A stretch of DNA of 64,000 nt. Origin: Cryphonectria parasitica EP155 (Eukaryota > Ascomycota > Sordariomycetes > Diaporthales > Cryphonectriaceae). Where the stretch lies: contig NW_024468917.1 in NCBI RefSeq assembly GCF_011745365.1, forward strand, positions 248,001 to 312,000. The letters are read 5' to 3'. The notes under the pieces were generated by a model. That model was not told where the DNA came from, did no database searches, and saw only the letters and a list, made by a program, of their open reading frames with translations. Made by a program: the position numbers and the translations under genes. Every line of letters begins with the position of its first letter. Position 1 is the stretch's first letter. This document shows, one piece after another, positions 1 through 11,466 of the stretch.

Positions 1-1681
1 AGAACCCGAGGCTGTGCAGGACGGGCCCGTGGACGAGGTAGAAGCTGAAGCTGATGCGGCCGAGGTACTGCGCGGGGCCGGACTCGAGCAGCCGGCGGAG
101 GGTCGGGGAGCGCATGACACAGGGGATGAGGACGAGTGCGCCGAGGGCCTGGTAGAACATCCACTTGCTGACAGGGAGGTACCACCGCGGGGCCAGCCAG
201 GCGAGCGTGCGGAAGCCCGGCGTGAACTCGCCGCCCGCGTCAGGGTACGACAGTAAGTAGAGCGCCGCCGTGGTCGCCGCCCACCGCACCGCGCGCTCCC
301 TGCGCGGCGACAGGAGGGGAGGGCCGGCGAGCGAGGCTGCGAGGGCCCTGTCTCGACTGGACAGCGTGCCTGGGTCCGCCACGCGCAGGAGGTCGACCTC
401 GCTCAGCACCATCCCGCCCACGAAGACGCCCATATCCCAGTACCCCAGGCAGATTGCATAGGCGCAGAGCCCCACCGCAGCGCCCAACCGCCACCGCGCC
501 TGCAGGCCCGCCGTGCCCAGCAGGAATGTGTACAGTACCATGCTGCCCCTCAGCTCCTTGGGGATCGTCCACGTGTGTGGGTCGAAGCGCGGGTGCATGT
601 GTCCAAAGTTGAAAGGGTTCGCCCACTGTCCATACACCACGGTGAAGTTGGCCAGCGCCTTGGGGAGGTGGGGGTGGATGACGGGGTGTTCCTCCCAGGA
701 ACCGCCCAGCTGCACCCAGGTGAAGGGTTTCGCCGTCGCGTTTTTGTTCTTGTGCAGCACAGAGGAGGGCGGCGAGGACGAGGACGAGGAAGAGGAGGCG
801 GCGCCGTGGCTACCGCTGGTGAGCATGTCCGGGTCGAGGAGAGAGACTGGGTTGTGTGGGTCATCTCGGTGGTACTCTGCAAAGTCGGTAAACGTAGCAT
901 TCGCCGTGGCGTTCTTGGCCGGCTTGGGTTTTGGCTTGGGCTTGTCCATGTCCTGATAGAGCACTGCAGGCATGTGCAGCTGGGACGTGATGTTCAGGCA
1001 GAGCTGGTCCGTGATGCCAATCGTCTCGTTCAGGTAGGCTGTCGTCTGGAGCCCCAGCGCGGCAGCAACCCCTTCCTTGCCCTCCACCGCAATGGTTTTG
1101 TTGGGACACTTGCCGTGGTGGAAATACCCCTTGGTGACCGTACCGTTGATCCAGGCCGAGTCAGGGCCCTTGTAGATGGCCTTCTCCGTCTTGAAGACGC
1201 CCACCTGCGCTAGCATGGCCACGATGAACATGCTCACCGCGCAGGGGAGGTACAGCCTGAACACGCGGCGGAATACGGCAGAGCTGAGCTTCTTGTACAC
1301 CTCCTCATGCCGGCGCTGGTGGATGGCCTGCTGAATGTGTCTGCACAGCACATAGCCCGAGATGGCAAAGAAGATAGCCACCATGGGGCGTCCACGGTGC
1401 AAGAGGCAGATGATGGGCAGCTGGGCCCAGTTAGTGTAAGGCTCGGGGCTTTTGGGCGGCCGCGCGCCGTAGCCGAGCATGATGAGCGGTGTCCATGGCC
1501 AGAGGAAGTGGTAGTTGAAAACCAAAAAGCAGGCGACGCCGCGTAGGCCGTCAAGACATTTTATCTTGGACGAGGACGAGGGCCTCTCGTTCTCGGGATG
1601 AACCGCACTGGCACCAGCAGAGGCGGCGTGGCCGTTCATCAAGGCGACGTCCTCATCTCCGTCTGCCGTTTCTCCTTCTCT

Positions 1682-1722
<41 letters not shown>

Positions 1723-1837
1723 CTATCTTGCGATTCTCGTACTGCGGCAGGACGTCGAGGGCGTGTCCAGCGCCATCCTCATCTTCCTTACGCGCGAATG
1801 TAGAATTGTGTCCATTGCCCCAAAGCTGGTGCGACAT
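1..1837 (-). CDS. Acyltransferase-3 family membrane protein (3' part outside window)
   Basis: One frame stays open, without introns, from an ATG at 1837-1835 to the left edge, giving at least 612 residues. The first ~70 residues are hydrophilic and include a Gly/Arg-rich tract (about residues 39-53). Hydrophobic segments follow, with GLRGVACFLVF near residue 90, FFAISGYVL, a long loop rich in potential N-glycosylation sites (NGT, NKT, NET, NIT, NAT, NFT) and a late RISFSFYLVHGPV helix near the left edge. These fit the acyltransferase_3 family (multi-pass enzymes that transfer acyl groups to sugars, lipids or secondary metabolites). The substrate cannot be told from sequence. The C-terminus lies outside the window. 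The antisense strand also carries open frames here, which look like shadows of this GC-rich gene. Family call is firm; function is open. Confidence 0.85.
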
Positions 1838-2926
1838 GATAAGGAAAAAGAAAGAACATCGATAGAAAAAGAATGAAAAAGAGTGAAATTATCGTCGTCG
1901 TCGATAAGACGTCGCGCGGGCTCCTCAACAATGTCGTTCTTCCTCTGGTGGTGGTAATTCAAGCACATGAAACGAGAAATAAAGAAAAGAGGATGATGGG
2001 TGAGGCGGTTGAGTAGTGACCAAGTCGTCATTAATTGGGTTTCCAGGGGCTCAAGTGTGCCAAGCACGCAAGTGGCACGGAAACTAAGAACCGGGCTGAA
2101 GTGGGTGCTGTCTTTGAATGGCAGTTGATCATCCCACTGGGCTGTAGTGCTGCCATGTAGGTACTAGTGCTGTTACTGTGCTGTAGATTTAGGTGTGTGC
2201 CCCTGTATTTAGTGCACGTCGCAGGCAGTGCGAGGAAGTGCGCTGACCATCTCACTAGGGTTCCTCTATTTTAAGAAGCAGGGCGGGCACCTGAAGAAAG
2301 AAAAAAGAAAAAAAGTGGCAAGAAAAAGATAAAAAGTAATCTGAATCTATCATCCCATGTCAGCCACGAGGAGCCTGGAAATGGTTTGTGCCATAGCCTA
2401 AAAGCATGCACATTGTATTTACTTACTCTCCTGACACACGCAGGCAGACTTGGGGGCCGCTAGGGAAGGAGAGCAACGCGTCACTTGGTCCCTCGGAAAC
2501 CGACATTACTGTATCACACTGATCGCATCCTACATATCGATCCACTTTTCTTTTCCTTTCAAAACACTTTGAAAGAATACTCCATTCTTCCTGATTGCCT
2601 AGCGATGCCCGCTCAACCGCCATTATTCTCGTCTACTGTATGTCCATGAATGTACTGAAAACCCATCCCTTTCGACGTCTTGAGACTCGGTGGGGGGAGA
2701 GATCGGATCGACCACCTCGTTCGTTTTGAGAGGCGGTTCTCCTCTCACGTCGTCCGTCCGTCCGTCCGTCTGTCCGTCTATCCATGCAATAGAAATGCCG
2801 CCACCAGGAGCAGTCAAGAGATATGATGTCATGCCCCCCACCAAAGATCTGAAATGACACTCGACGTCGTCTTCTTTTCATCACCTTCTTCGACCTTCCG
2901 GCCTCGCAACCAACAAAATCCCCGTT
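1838..2926. other. Intergenic: acyltransferase promoter and GH72 3' flank
   Basis: No convincing ORF on either strand. The left part is upstream of the acyltransferase start and the right part is 3' of the glucanosyltransferase. A GTCC tetranucleotide array lies at about 2752-2783 (see repeat entry). Short A-rich runs occur at 2297-2340. Confidence 0.6.
2752..2783. repeat. GTCC tetranucleotide microsatellite
   Basis: About eight tandem GTCC units, with two degenerate units (GTCT) in the second half. It lies 145-175 bp beyond the stop of the GH72 gene, probably in or just after its 3' UTR. It could be a length-polymorphic marker. Confidence 0.8.
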
Positions 2927-4365
2927 TTACAGCAGCATAGTGCCGGCGAGAGTGGCGAAGAAGACGACTCCTGTCACCAGGAAGCCGTACTTGTCCAGCG
3001 GGGCGGGTCTGGAGCCGACATTCTTCTTGCCGGTCGAGCTGGGAGTTGCGGTGGTGGTGGCCGACCCGGAACCGGGGGAGGCATCGCCGGTAGATGTGCC
3101 TCCAGCGTTCTGGGATCCGTCGCCCGTCAGGCCGGGGCCCTTGCCAGCGCCCTCTGTCATGTACTTCTCGGCAGCCGAGGGGATTGCGGGCAGGAGAGTG
3201 TCGCTGACAAGCCAGTTGCTGTCGACAGTCGGGCAGGCCTGGGTGTTGGTTGTGGAGGTGAAACCGCCATCGCCTGTGGGCTCGGGGTTTTTGGACAGGG
3301 CGGTGGAGTAGGCGGTGAAGTCGGACATCTGAGAGACCGTCGAGCCCGAGATCGAGACCAGGCCGTAGCCAGCGTTGTCTGACTCCTCCGAATACTCGTA
3401 CACGATGCCGCCAGAGTAGACCCCGGTCATGTTCGTGCTCATGAGGGCGGCAACCTCGCCGAAGCTGCGGCCATTGGTGGTGCAGCCGTACTCGGACAGG
3501 AAGAGGGGAAGGCCGTAGCCGGTGAAGTTCTGCACCTTCTGGTCCCAGCCCGATGTGACAAAGTCCGTGTTGCACCAGGAGTAGTCGTTGAATGCAAAGA
3601 AGTCGCTGCGCTCGTCGTCAGTGCCACAGTTGAAGTACTCGGCAAGCTGGTACCGGTTCTGCGAGACATCGGCCGCGGAGTAGCCAACGGGGACAGCACG
3701 GTATCCACGCTCCTTGATGTACTGGCGCATGTCACGGGTCGTGGCCTTGACATAAGGGGCAGCCAGGGTTGTGTTAGCCTCGTCGTTAACAACCTCATTG
3801 CCCGAGAAGAAGGCAAGGGTATTGGGATAGTTGACAAAGGCGTCGATGGTGGCAAAGACGCTCTGCAGGTAGACGTCATTATAGGAAGCCTTGGGCGAGG
3901 CACGGTTGATAGAATAGAGAGGATTGTTGACGTCAAGGATCAGGTAAATGTTGGCAGCAGCCAGGGCGTTCATGCACGTGTCGTGATTGACCGAGTTGTC
4001 GACCATGTAGACACGGACAGTGTTGACGCCCAGCTTTGTGAACTCAGCGATATCACGCTTGCAGCCGGTCTCGTCCGCGAGGGGATCCGTCATGGCAGAC
4101 GAGCCACCAGGCTGGTAGTCGACGCCTCGGATATAGAACCGATCACTGCCGAGCCAGAATGCTGCGAGAGCCACCAGGGTCAGCCGAGGGATATCACAGA
4201 TCGGGCCTCTACAGCTACGGGGAGGTTTTAGAAGAACTTACCATTGCCAGAAGCCGTGACGGAGGGGACGTCAGATCGCTTGCTGGGAGGTTGCTCCTCG
4301 GTAGGGGTGGGATCGGCGTGGGCCACGGCGGCCAAGAGGCCCAAAGCAAGGGCAGAGGTCTTCAT
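2927..4365 (-). CDS. GPI-anchored 1,3-beta-glucanosyltransferase, GH72 (Gel/Gas family)
   Basis: Join complement(2927-4161, 4242-4365), 452 aa. Exon 1 encodes a signal peptide (MKTSALALGLLAAVAHA) and a short pro-like stretch ending in a Lys-Arg. The 80-nt intron has donor GTAAGT, branch CTGAC and acceptor CGCAG. The join restores the family motif GNAFWLGSDRFYIRGVDYQPGG. The catalytic glutamates are visible as FFSGNE (E164, acid/base) and LSEYGC (E265, nucleophile). The tail is Ser/Thr/Gly-rich and ends in a hydrophobic segment, as expected for a GPI anchor. There is no C-terminal X8/CBM43 module, which places it in the Gas subgroup lacking that domain. The protein is expected at the plasma membrane/cell wall, elongating and branching beta-1,3-glucan. 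Which paralogue (gel1, gel3, gel5 etc.) is not resolved. Confidence 0.95.
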
Positions 4366-6965
4366 GATGGTGGTTGGACTCCTTGTCTACGAAGCAAGTG
4401 ATGGTGAAGAAGAAGGAAGAGTGAAGGCTCAAGTTGATAAATCGTCACCTCTGGCCAAGAATTGGTCCACGTTTCGGCGTGTCTTCCTTTTGTGAAGAAG
4501 GCTAAAACAGGCGGAAGACGATTGGGCAATATCAGAATGAGCTACGCGTTGGATTACAAAAACGTAAGTAAGGAGGAAAATGAGGAAGCCGACAGAACGA
4601 ATGAGTCGGGAAGGCAAAAGAAGAGTTGGAAGGTCGACAGGAGTAGCGATCGGTTTGAGAGGTAGGGAAGGGGAGAGAAAAAAGGAGAGAAGGAGAAGAC
4701 GGCTGAAGATGGAAGGGAGGTGAAAGGGGAGGAGGGAGGGAGGCTTTCAACTAACGCAGTCGCAAGCCACGTACATGCATGCCAAGCTTGCCTCCCAATT
4801 TCTTGAACGTGTACCATGGTGACTTGTGACTTGTGATGTATTATGTATCTTTGTCTCCAATAGGGCAACCGCCCAACTCAAGATTCCAGTTCCAGGTCCA
4901 GAGTGTAGCTCCAACCCAGAAGGCATGTCCGGCCCGCTACTCTCAGAAGGGGTGGATCCCCTGTGTATACTATTTAACCCCAGTATAAGTCCGAGGCTCG
5001 ACTTGTGGGTACTTCCCCAGACGCGGCGAGTTCGCCGACAGGTCAGGTCACCTTTCCTCGTATCCACGTCCTTTCGGGGTCAAACAATCCCTGCTGGGCC
5101 CCAATCTTTTTCAAGAGCATCTGCCACCACAAACCTCGCCCAGGTCATCAACAGCATCTCACCACTCTCACTATTCTCATCCAATGCCATCCTCCCTCCA
5201 AATCCTCCCTCCTCTCTGGGCCGCCGTTTACTAGCTTGCGACAGGGGCGTCCTTCTCCGGCGCGTCTGTCACACCCTCCATCTCTCGTATAAAATTGGCA
5301 GCTACAGGACGCCATCAAGCCTGCGCCGTGATTACACATTTCATCTTACCTCTGTTGTGGTGGTCTGGCAATTTCCCAATCTTCGTTGTTCAACCCTCTT
5401 GACTCTTACCCATTACGTTTTCAGGATTGCATACAGCATCGGGCAGATTGTTGCACAGTTTCGACCTCTGTTGGACATCTTCATCACTTCATCTGGCGTC
5501 TAACGTGTTTTTCGCCAAGGCAAGGCAGTTCATGACGTCTCTCTCGTCTGATATTTGTCTCCAATGTATGCACGGGTGCAACACGTCGACGGCCCAACTC
5601 GTGTTCCCCTCCCTCTTTAACCTGTAACAGCCGGTTCGTATCGATCCAAACCCACACTCTGCAGATCAACAGCGCATCACGCCTGGGTGGCATAGTAAGG
5701 TGCTACCACAACTACCGGTACACATGTGCACTGCCACAATCTAGCTCAAATGAGGGTCTGAGACGGGCAGTTTCAATATCGGTCAACGATCCTCCCTTCG
5801 GCCTGATTGGGCCTGTGTGTGTACTGTGTGTGTGGTACACGGCACACATATTTTTTTTTCTCCCCATAGAAGTCTTGACCTATTAAAGTTCATGGCCACA
5901 TTTCTGTCCAGCACCAGCATCAGCACTGTTCACAAAGATGTTGGCAGACCAGACAAGCCCTAGCACATTGGCACGATTGGGTCAACAACCTGATTTCCTC
6001 AATGCCATTTTCACCACAAGTTGTCCCAAGGATCCACCATTGCCGTTCGTGTCATGGTATATGCTTATTGCCATTAAAAATATAAGCTTTTGGCCCGGTC
6101 CCCACCCACTTCGGATATGTCGGTATGCACCCTAAATTAGGAACTCACTAACAGTGAACTTGCACAAATTCAGTGTATGACTGTTAGTACTGTGACGGAA
6201 AAGTGAAGGAGGGAAAAAATAAACCTATTTTGAGGGATGCCGTGAGATGAGATGCGAGTAACCTCTCACCTCGTTTCACCTCCTTGGGTCGGCATCGCCT
6301 ATAGAGGAGAAAATATCACGGTATGGGATCACTGTTGTGGAGGTGCTAAATCACCAAATGTGTGAAGTAATCACAGCTGCTCCAATATCATCTTCTGGGG
6401 TCACCATCGTCCTCCGTCTTGGATTGGGTTGCCATGTAGGATCCTATAGCTGGAGCCTCCTGAAAGATTTGCATCAATGCATCTCTTTTGCATAATTGAT
6501 AGTTGTTTACACAATATCATGTCAGAGTGTATATGTGTAGTTAGTGAAATGAAGGTATAACAAGTTATAGATCACTGAATACATAGACAGATGATTCTAG
6601 AACGCAAACCCATTTTCATAATACATACATACATATATCTATATATATATAGATATAGTGGTAGTAGTAGCGGCAATAGGACTATCCTGCATCAGAGTGG
6701 CAGTCTAACAATGTGTTACTCGCGCGCTATATGCAATCTTCTTTCATGTCCCCAGGCGCCGTTCGAGCCACAATGCAGATGAAGTGGCAATGTGCTCCAA
6801 GCCCTCTACAGAAAACAAAGATTTTGATAACGAATTCCAAAGAACCCTCCGTCCGCTCATCAAATGGTTCTGCCAAAAAAAAAAAAAAAATTTTGCTGCT
6901 CTCCCACGACAAAACCAAACCCCGATCCAAGCAAGCACCCATCTGAACCATCATCCTATTCCTCT
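4366..6965. other. 2.6 kb gene-free interval, partly AT-rich
   Basis: This contains the GH72 promoter and the 3' flank of BZZ1. A TATA-like TATTTAA at about 4970-4977 is followed by a pyrimidine-rich stretch (5100-5480) resembling a fungal transcript leader. The 225-codon frame there (4826-5503) shows no recognisable protein. From 5700 to 6700 the sequence becomes AT-rich, with a CATA/TATA microsatellite and a perfect 20-bp palindrome at 6637-6656. No tRNA or mobile-element termini were seen. Confidence 0.5.
6623..6671. repeat. CATA/TATA microsatellite with 20-bp palindrome
   Basis: CATA units run into an alternating TA tract and then GTAGTAGTAG. The central 20 bases (6637-6656) are a perfect self-complementary palindrome, so the region could extrude a hairpin or simply be a slippage-prone repeat. 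It is about 300 bp beyond the BZZ1 stop codon. Confidence 0.7.
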
Positions 6966-9623
6966 TCAGACAGCCTGCACATAGCTGGCAGGCACACTGC
7001 CCCGAACCCCACCCTTCTCGACCTCGGCCCACCCGTCCCCTGGATCCTCCTTGACGAGCACAAACCGCTCGCCCTCAACCATGCTGTGCTCGGCCTCGCT
7101 CTGCGCAGTGTACTCGTACAGGGCTTCGACATACTTGAGCTTCTTGGCGCCGCGCCTGGGCGCGACGGCGGGGCCCTTCTTCTTGGGCGCACCGCCGCCG
7201 ATGGACGAGCCGCTGTTGGAGTAGGTGGACCCTGGGCGGGCGGAGGCTGCAGTGCCGCCTGTGTGCTGGGGCGCAATGGCGGACGGAGGGAGGACCTCAA
7301 TATAGGTTGCCGGGACGATGCCTTCTTTGTAGCCGGCGCGGACTTTAATCCAGCCAGACCCAGCTGCATGAGGGAGAAGGGGAGAGAGCGTCAAAATTAG
7401 TGATAGTGTCCTCAGATGGGGGCCGACTCGTAAAGTGATATTCAGGCAAGAGGAGAGAGGCAAGAGGGGAAACAAAAGAATAAGAAGGGCAAACTTACAA
7501 TCTGGCTCCAATATCACCACGTCCCTCCCCTCAGGCACACTGATCTCCCCTTCCCCGTTCGCCTCAAATGTGTACAGCATCTTGCCTCTCTGGTGTTCGG
7601 TTGCCGCGCCCGCGCCCGAGCCGTTTGGCGCGCTGCCGGGTAGCTCACTGATGTAGGTGGAGGGCGGCGGCGCTATGACGCGGTTCTTTCCTCGTGCGCC
7701 CCCGCCGCCGATGGTGCTCGTCGGTCTCGTGCTCATGGGCACCTCGGGCGGGGTCTCCTCGGTGGGGCTCATGACGCTCACGGCGGACCGGTTGGCGCTG
7801 GCGGCGTAGCCCGAGGAGAGACTGTTCACGGTGGGGCTCCTGGAGAGTGCGGGCAGATCCGCGACCTGGTCGCCGGCGAGGCGAGGCGTGAGCAGGGCGT
7901 TTGCGGCCTCCTGCCGCTGCTGCTTGAGCTTCTTGCGCTCCTCCTTGGAGGACTCGCCTGGGCACTCGGCGGGCACCTTCATCTCGCACTTGCTGTGGCA
8001 CGTGTAGCCGCAGTCGCGACAGTCGAAGCCTTTGGCGGACAAACCCCATATCCTCTCGCCGCAGAGGTCGCAGTTAGTCGGGATCTTGAACGTCTGGGAC
8101 TTGAAGTTATGGTTCTTGGCGCCGAGGGTGACATCGCCCACCACGGAGGTGATGGTGGAGGTCTCGACCTCAGCGGTGATCTTCTTGCGGTCGACGGCGT
8201 GTAGGTCCTCCTGCAGGGCGAAGATCGACGCCACCAGCGTCACCTCGTCCGAGTTGTCCGTGCCCTGCCGCACCTTTTGCTTCCTCGCCTGGGCCGCCTC
8301 AACGTCCCTCCTCTTTTTGTCCACCTCTCTCCGCAGCTCACCTAGCTGGCTCTTTGACTTATTCAACACGTTGCGCAGGTAGATCTTTGCCGTCTCGTCC
8401 ACCACCATGGTCGGCTCGTCGTGCCAGACGGGGCTCGGCTCGAAGACTTTATCGGCAGGCTCGGTGAAGGCGCCCATGTTGTGGCGGATGTACATCATCG
8501 AGTCGAGGTGCGGCTCGTTTCTCGCAATCTCTTGGGTCTGGGTCTCGATGAGCGAGCAGCTGGACTGCAGCATGCCCAGCTCGAGCTGGGAGGCCAGGGT
8601 CCACAAGCTGTTCAGCTTCAGCACGCGGGACTCGTTGAGATCCTGGAGGCTGTTCATGAGCTCGGGGAGGTATTCGTGGTAGTACATGGCCTTCTGCTTG
8701 TTGGTGACGTTGATGGCAATCAGGTACGAGTTCTTGATATTGTTCATCTCGATAATCTGTTGTTGGTACGCGCTCTGGGCCTTGGCCTTGTCAAAGGACG
8801 ACTCAGATTTCTTGCGCTTGCTCTCGACCTCCTGGCAGACGGCGTCGTACTTGGCCTTGGTCTTGCGCAGCTCGCCGTACGATGCCTCCCTCTCCCTCTC
8901 CAGTCTCTCGGCGTATTCGACATGGCGCTTACGCAGCTCGTCGAAGCGGCCCGTGAGGATCTTGACGGGTTCGGCGACCTTGGTGATCAGGTCGTTACCG
9001 TAGTTGTCGTGGGCTTGGGCGCGGTTCTCGAGGGTGGTCAGCTGGGTGGTCCATGTCGTGACGGAGGCGCTGTATCCCTCGCAAATGTCAGCTTGTGATC
9101 CGTGCAATCCGACTCCTTGCCCAGCCCCCCCTCCCTTTTCTTTTCTTCTTTTCTCTTTCTCTCCTTATACACCCCCCCCCCTCTCCTCTCTCTATCTCTT
9201 GTGTTTGTGTATATGGGGTGGTTTCGCGCGCAATGGCTCACCTTTCTAGCGAGCCAGGTGTCATGGCAGGCGTGTCACCAACACCTAAGCCAGGGGATCT
9301 CTTTGCCTTCTTGTCAAAATACTTGCTAGCCAAGGCCTTGAGCTGTTTCGCGTAGTCCTTCTCGATGGCGCTGCGCTCGCGGTAAAAGCCCTGGATATCG
9401 TCGAGCCATGCTATGCCATTGGCAGCCCAGGCGTTGGCGGGCTTGAAGCCATCCTGTTTGCCCGTCCAGTCAGTTTCTCTCTCATCGTGTGGTCTGCGCG
9501 CAAACTGTCTCTCTTTTTCTCTTTCTTTTTCTTCATCCTTCCCTTGTCTCGGATCATGCCCTGGTATATGCGGCGCACCTTTAATTCCGCGCCGAAGGTC
9601 GGCGCAACATCCACCTCAGCCAT
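6966..9623 (-). CDS. BZZ1: F-BAR / C1 / double-SH3 endocytic actin regulator, Bzz1-like
   Basis: Join complement(6966-7363, 7499-9069, 9242-9453, 9579-9623), 741 aa. The start MAEVDVAPTFGAELK and the next exon (DGFKPANAWAANGIAWLDD) are typical of Bzz1. Domains in order: F-BAR with coiled coil (about 10-280), second coiled coil, a C1-type zinc finger (about 406-455, with the CDLCGERIWG core and HSKC), a Ser/Pro-rich linker, SH3-1 (about 582-635) and C-terminal SH3-2 (about 683-741). Bzz1 works at cortical endocytic actin patches, bending membrane and activating Las17/WASP-Arp2/3. Introns are 135, 172 and 125 nt. The 135-nt intron lies inside SH3-1, is a multiple of three and has no stop, so unspliced RNA would stay in frame. 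It is divergent from Dbp5 across 1.7 kb. Confidence 0.93.
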
Positions 9624-11293
9624 GGTCCGTCTGAAAACGTGGTCTCGAGCCAATGACCATGCAAGCGACCTCTCTCGATCCTCGGACAGGTGAGATGGTC
9701 TCTAAGTCTCTGGTTGGTCGGCGGCGAGCCTTGGAAGGTCGGCGGAGGGGGGAAGGCGTATGGAAGGAAAGGGCGTCCGCAGTTGTTGTGGTTGTTGGTG
9801 GTGGCGGTATTGGGTGGGTGAGTGAGCAGCAGTAGTAGTATGTAATTGTCGGATGCGTGCCCCTCCAACGGTGAACAGGGATGGCAGGTTGATGGCAGCA
9901 GCCGAGCGGAGGATTACGATGGATCAGATGAGAAAGTTGACGACTGGGTTTGGCATGGACAGGGCTGTGCTTGACTGCTGTGGACTAAACTGCCTAAGGA
10001 TCCTTGGGTTTAGAAGGGGGAAAAATGGTGCGGTATCGGTGCGATGATGCCCGATTCACGATGGCTTTGGGGATGGAAAAGGGGAGAGAAAGGGAGAAGG
10101 AGAGTAAAAAAGAAGAGCACACAGAGAATAATAGGAATTCAAGTCTATGTACAGTGAGACAACAATAATATGTACGGAGAAAGGAGTCAGTCAGGTAATC
10201 TTGTTGTTACCTTCTATGTCCTGCCGAGGAGGGTGTAAGTGAGAGAAAGATCAAAAAGATTGAATCTAGGGTCCAGCCCTCCTAATATTACAAGCTTCTT
10301 CGCCTGCTGTTGTATACTGTTTACGAGTCGTGGGCCCGTAGGCTCTGCTTGGGCACCGACCAAAGAGGGTCCCATGCTGATGATGAATCCAGGGAAGATC
10401 CTACACCGAGAATCCATGATTTTCACTGACCAAATATGCAGACTTTACTATGTAAATAACAATGCAAATGCATTTGTATGTAGCCTCGTAGTAAGTCTCA
10501 AATCGCAATATGTCTTGTCACATGTGCATGACGTTTGTTTTAGTTTTCGAGGCGTTGCATTTTGAGAATCAAAAACATCTTAGGGGGCGGTGGAGGATGG
10601 CTCGCTCCCTGGAGACCGAGGCATAGTACCAGTAGTCGAAGTACAAGTGATCGGTCGAAACCTAAACCCTGAAGGGCTGAGGCGTACATTGTTTGGGCAG
10701 CCTTTATAGGTGGGGAGAATAACGTTGATGGGCCCTCTTGCAACTCCTCCTTTGTTCGTCCTCTGCCCTGCAGACGATTTATGGTCAAAGGGAACGTGTA
10801 TAAGCCCACGCTGTAAAGGCTGGCAATGGCAGAGATTACTGTCTTGACAGTATGTAGTTCGTACCTCTTTCATAGTGCCCGCAGAGCGTAAAACCAGCGG
10901 CAGAAACAGGGCTCCCACAAGTACCTTTGTACCTGCTCAGGGCCCCACCAACACCACCTGCCTACCTTGGTCAGCTTTTGGGGACTTGCAGCTTCAACAA
11001 CTCGCAGCAGCAGCCTCAAACCCCACCACTGACACTGGCTTCACTGATCCATCCACCTCTCAAAGACATCGACATAAAAGCCTGGCTGACTGTGGCGACA
11101 TCATAGACAGGCGGTGTTTTCTCCCCTTCTTTCTCTCCTTTCTTCCTAGCCGCCTTCACACTCCCAATCCTGTCACCATTCTATCTTGAGGTCTCAATCC
11201 TTTCTTAACCTCCACCACCTTTCCTCTACCACCACTCAGCCGTTTTACTGCGTGCGATCGCGATACCGTCATCACAAGCTTCACGACCTCACG
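9624..11293. other. Shared divergent promoter region, BZZ1 / DBP5
   Basis: 1.67 kb between two divergently transcribed genes. It has no recognisable coding frame and only short, unconvincing ORFs on both strands. Pyrimidine-rich sequence at 11120-11290 immediately precedes the Dbp5 start and looks like its leader. Confidence 0.6.
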
Positions 11294-11427
11294 ATGGCTG
11301 AACCTAATGACTCGGGCCTGGCTGAGCCCTCCTTCGATGTTCAGGTTACCCTTTCTGACCTAATCGACACCGACAACCCCCTCGCTTCTGCAAAGGAGTT
11401 CAAGGATCTCGACCTGTGCGTACATGA

Positions 11428-11466
<39 letters not shown>

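Noticed and set aside
575..1213. 212-codon plus-strand frame
   Set aside because: Lies antisense to the intact acyltransferase frame and has no protein features. It is a shadow of GC-rich coding sequence.
4826..5503. 225-codon plus-strand frame
   Set aside because: Composition is that of a pyrimidine-rich leader (many Ser/Leu/Pro), with no domain, helix pattern or family resemblance.
6966..9107. Single uninterrupted 713-aa BZZ1 frame as the gene model
   Set aside because: Its first residues do not match the Bzz1 N-terminus and it includes a hydrophobic stretch inside SH3-1 that is explained by a GT-AG intron. The four-exon model fits better.
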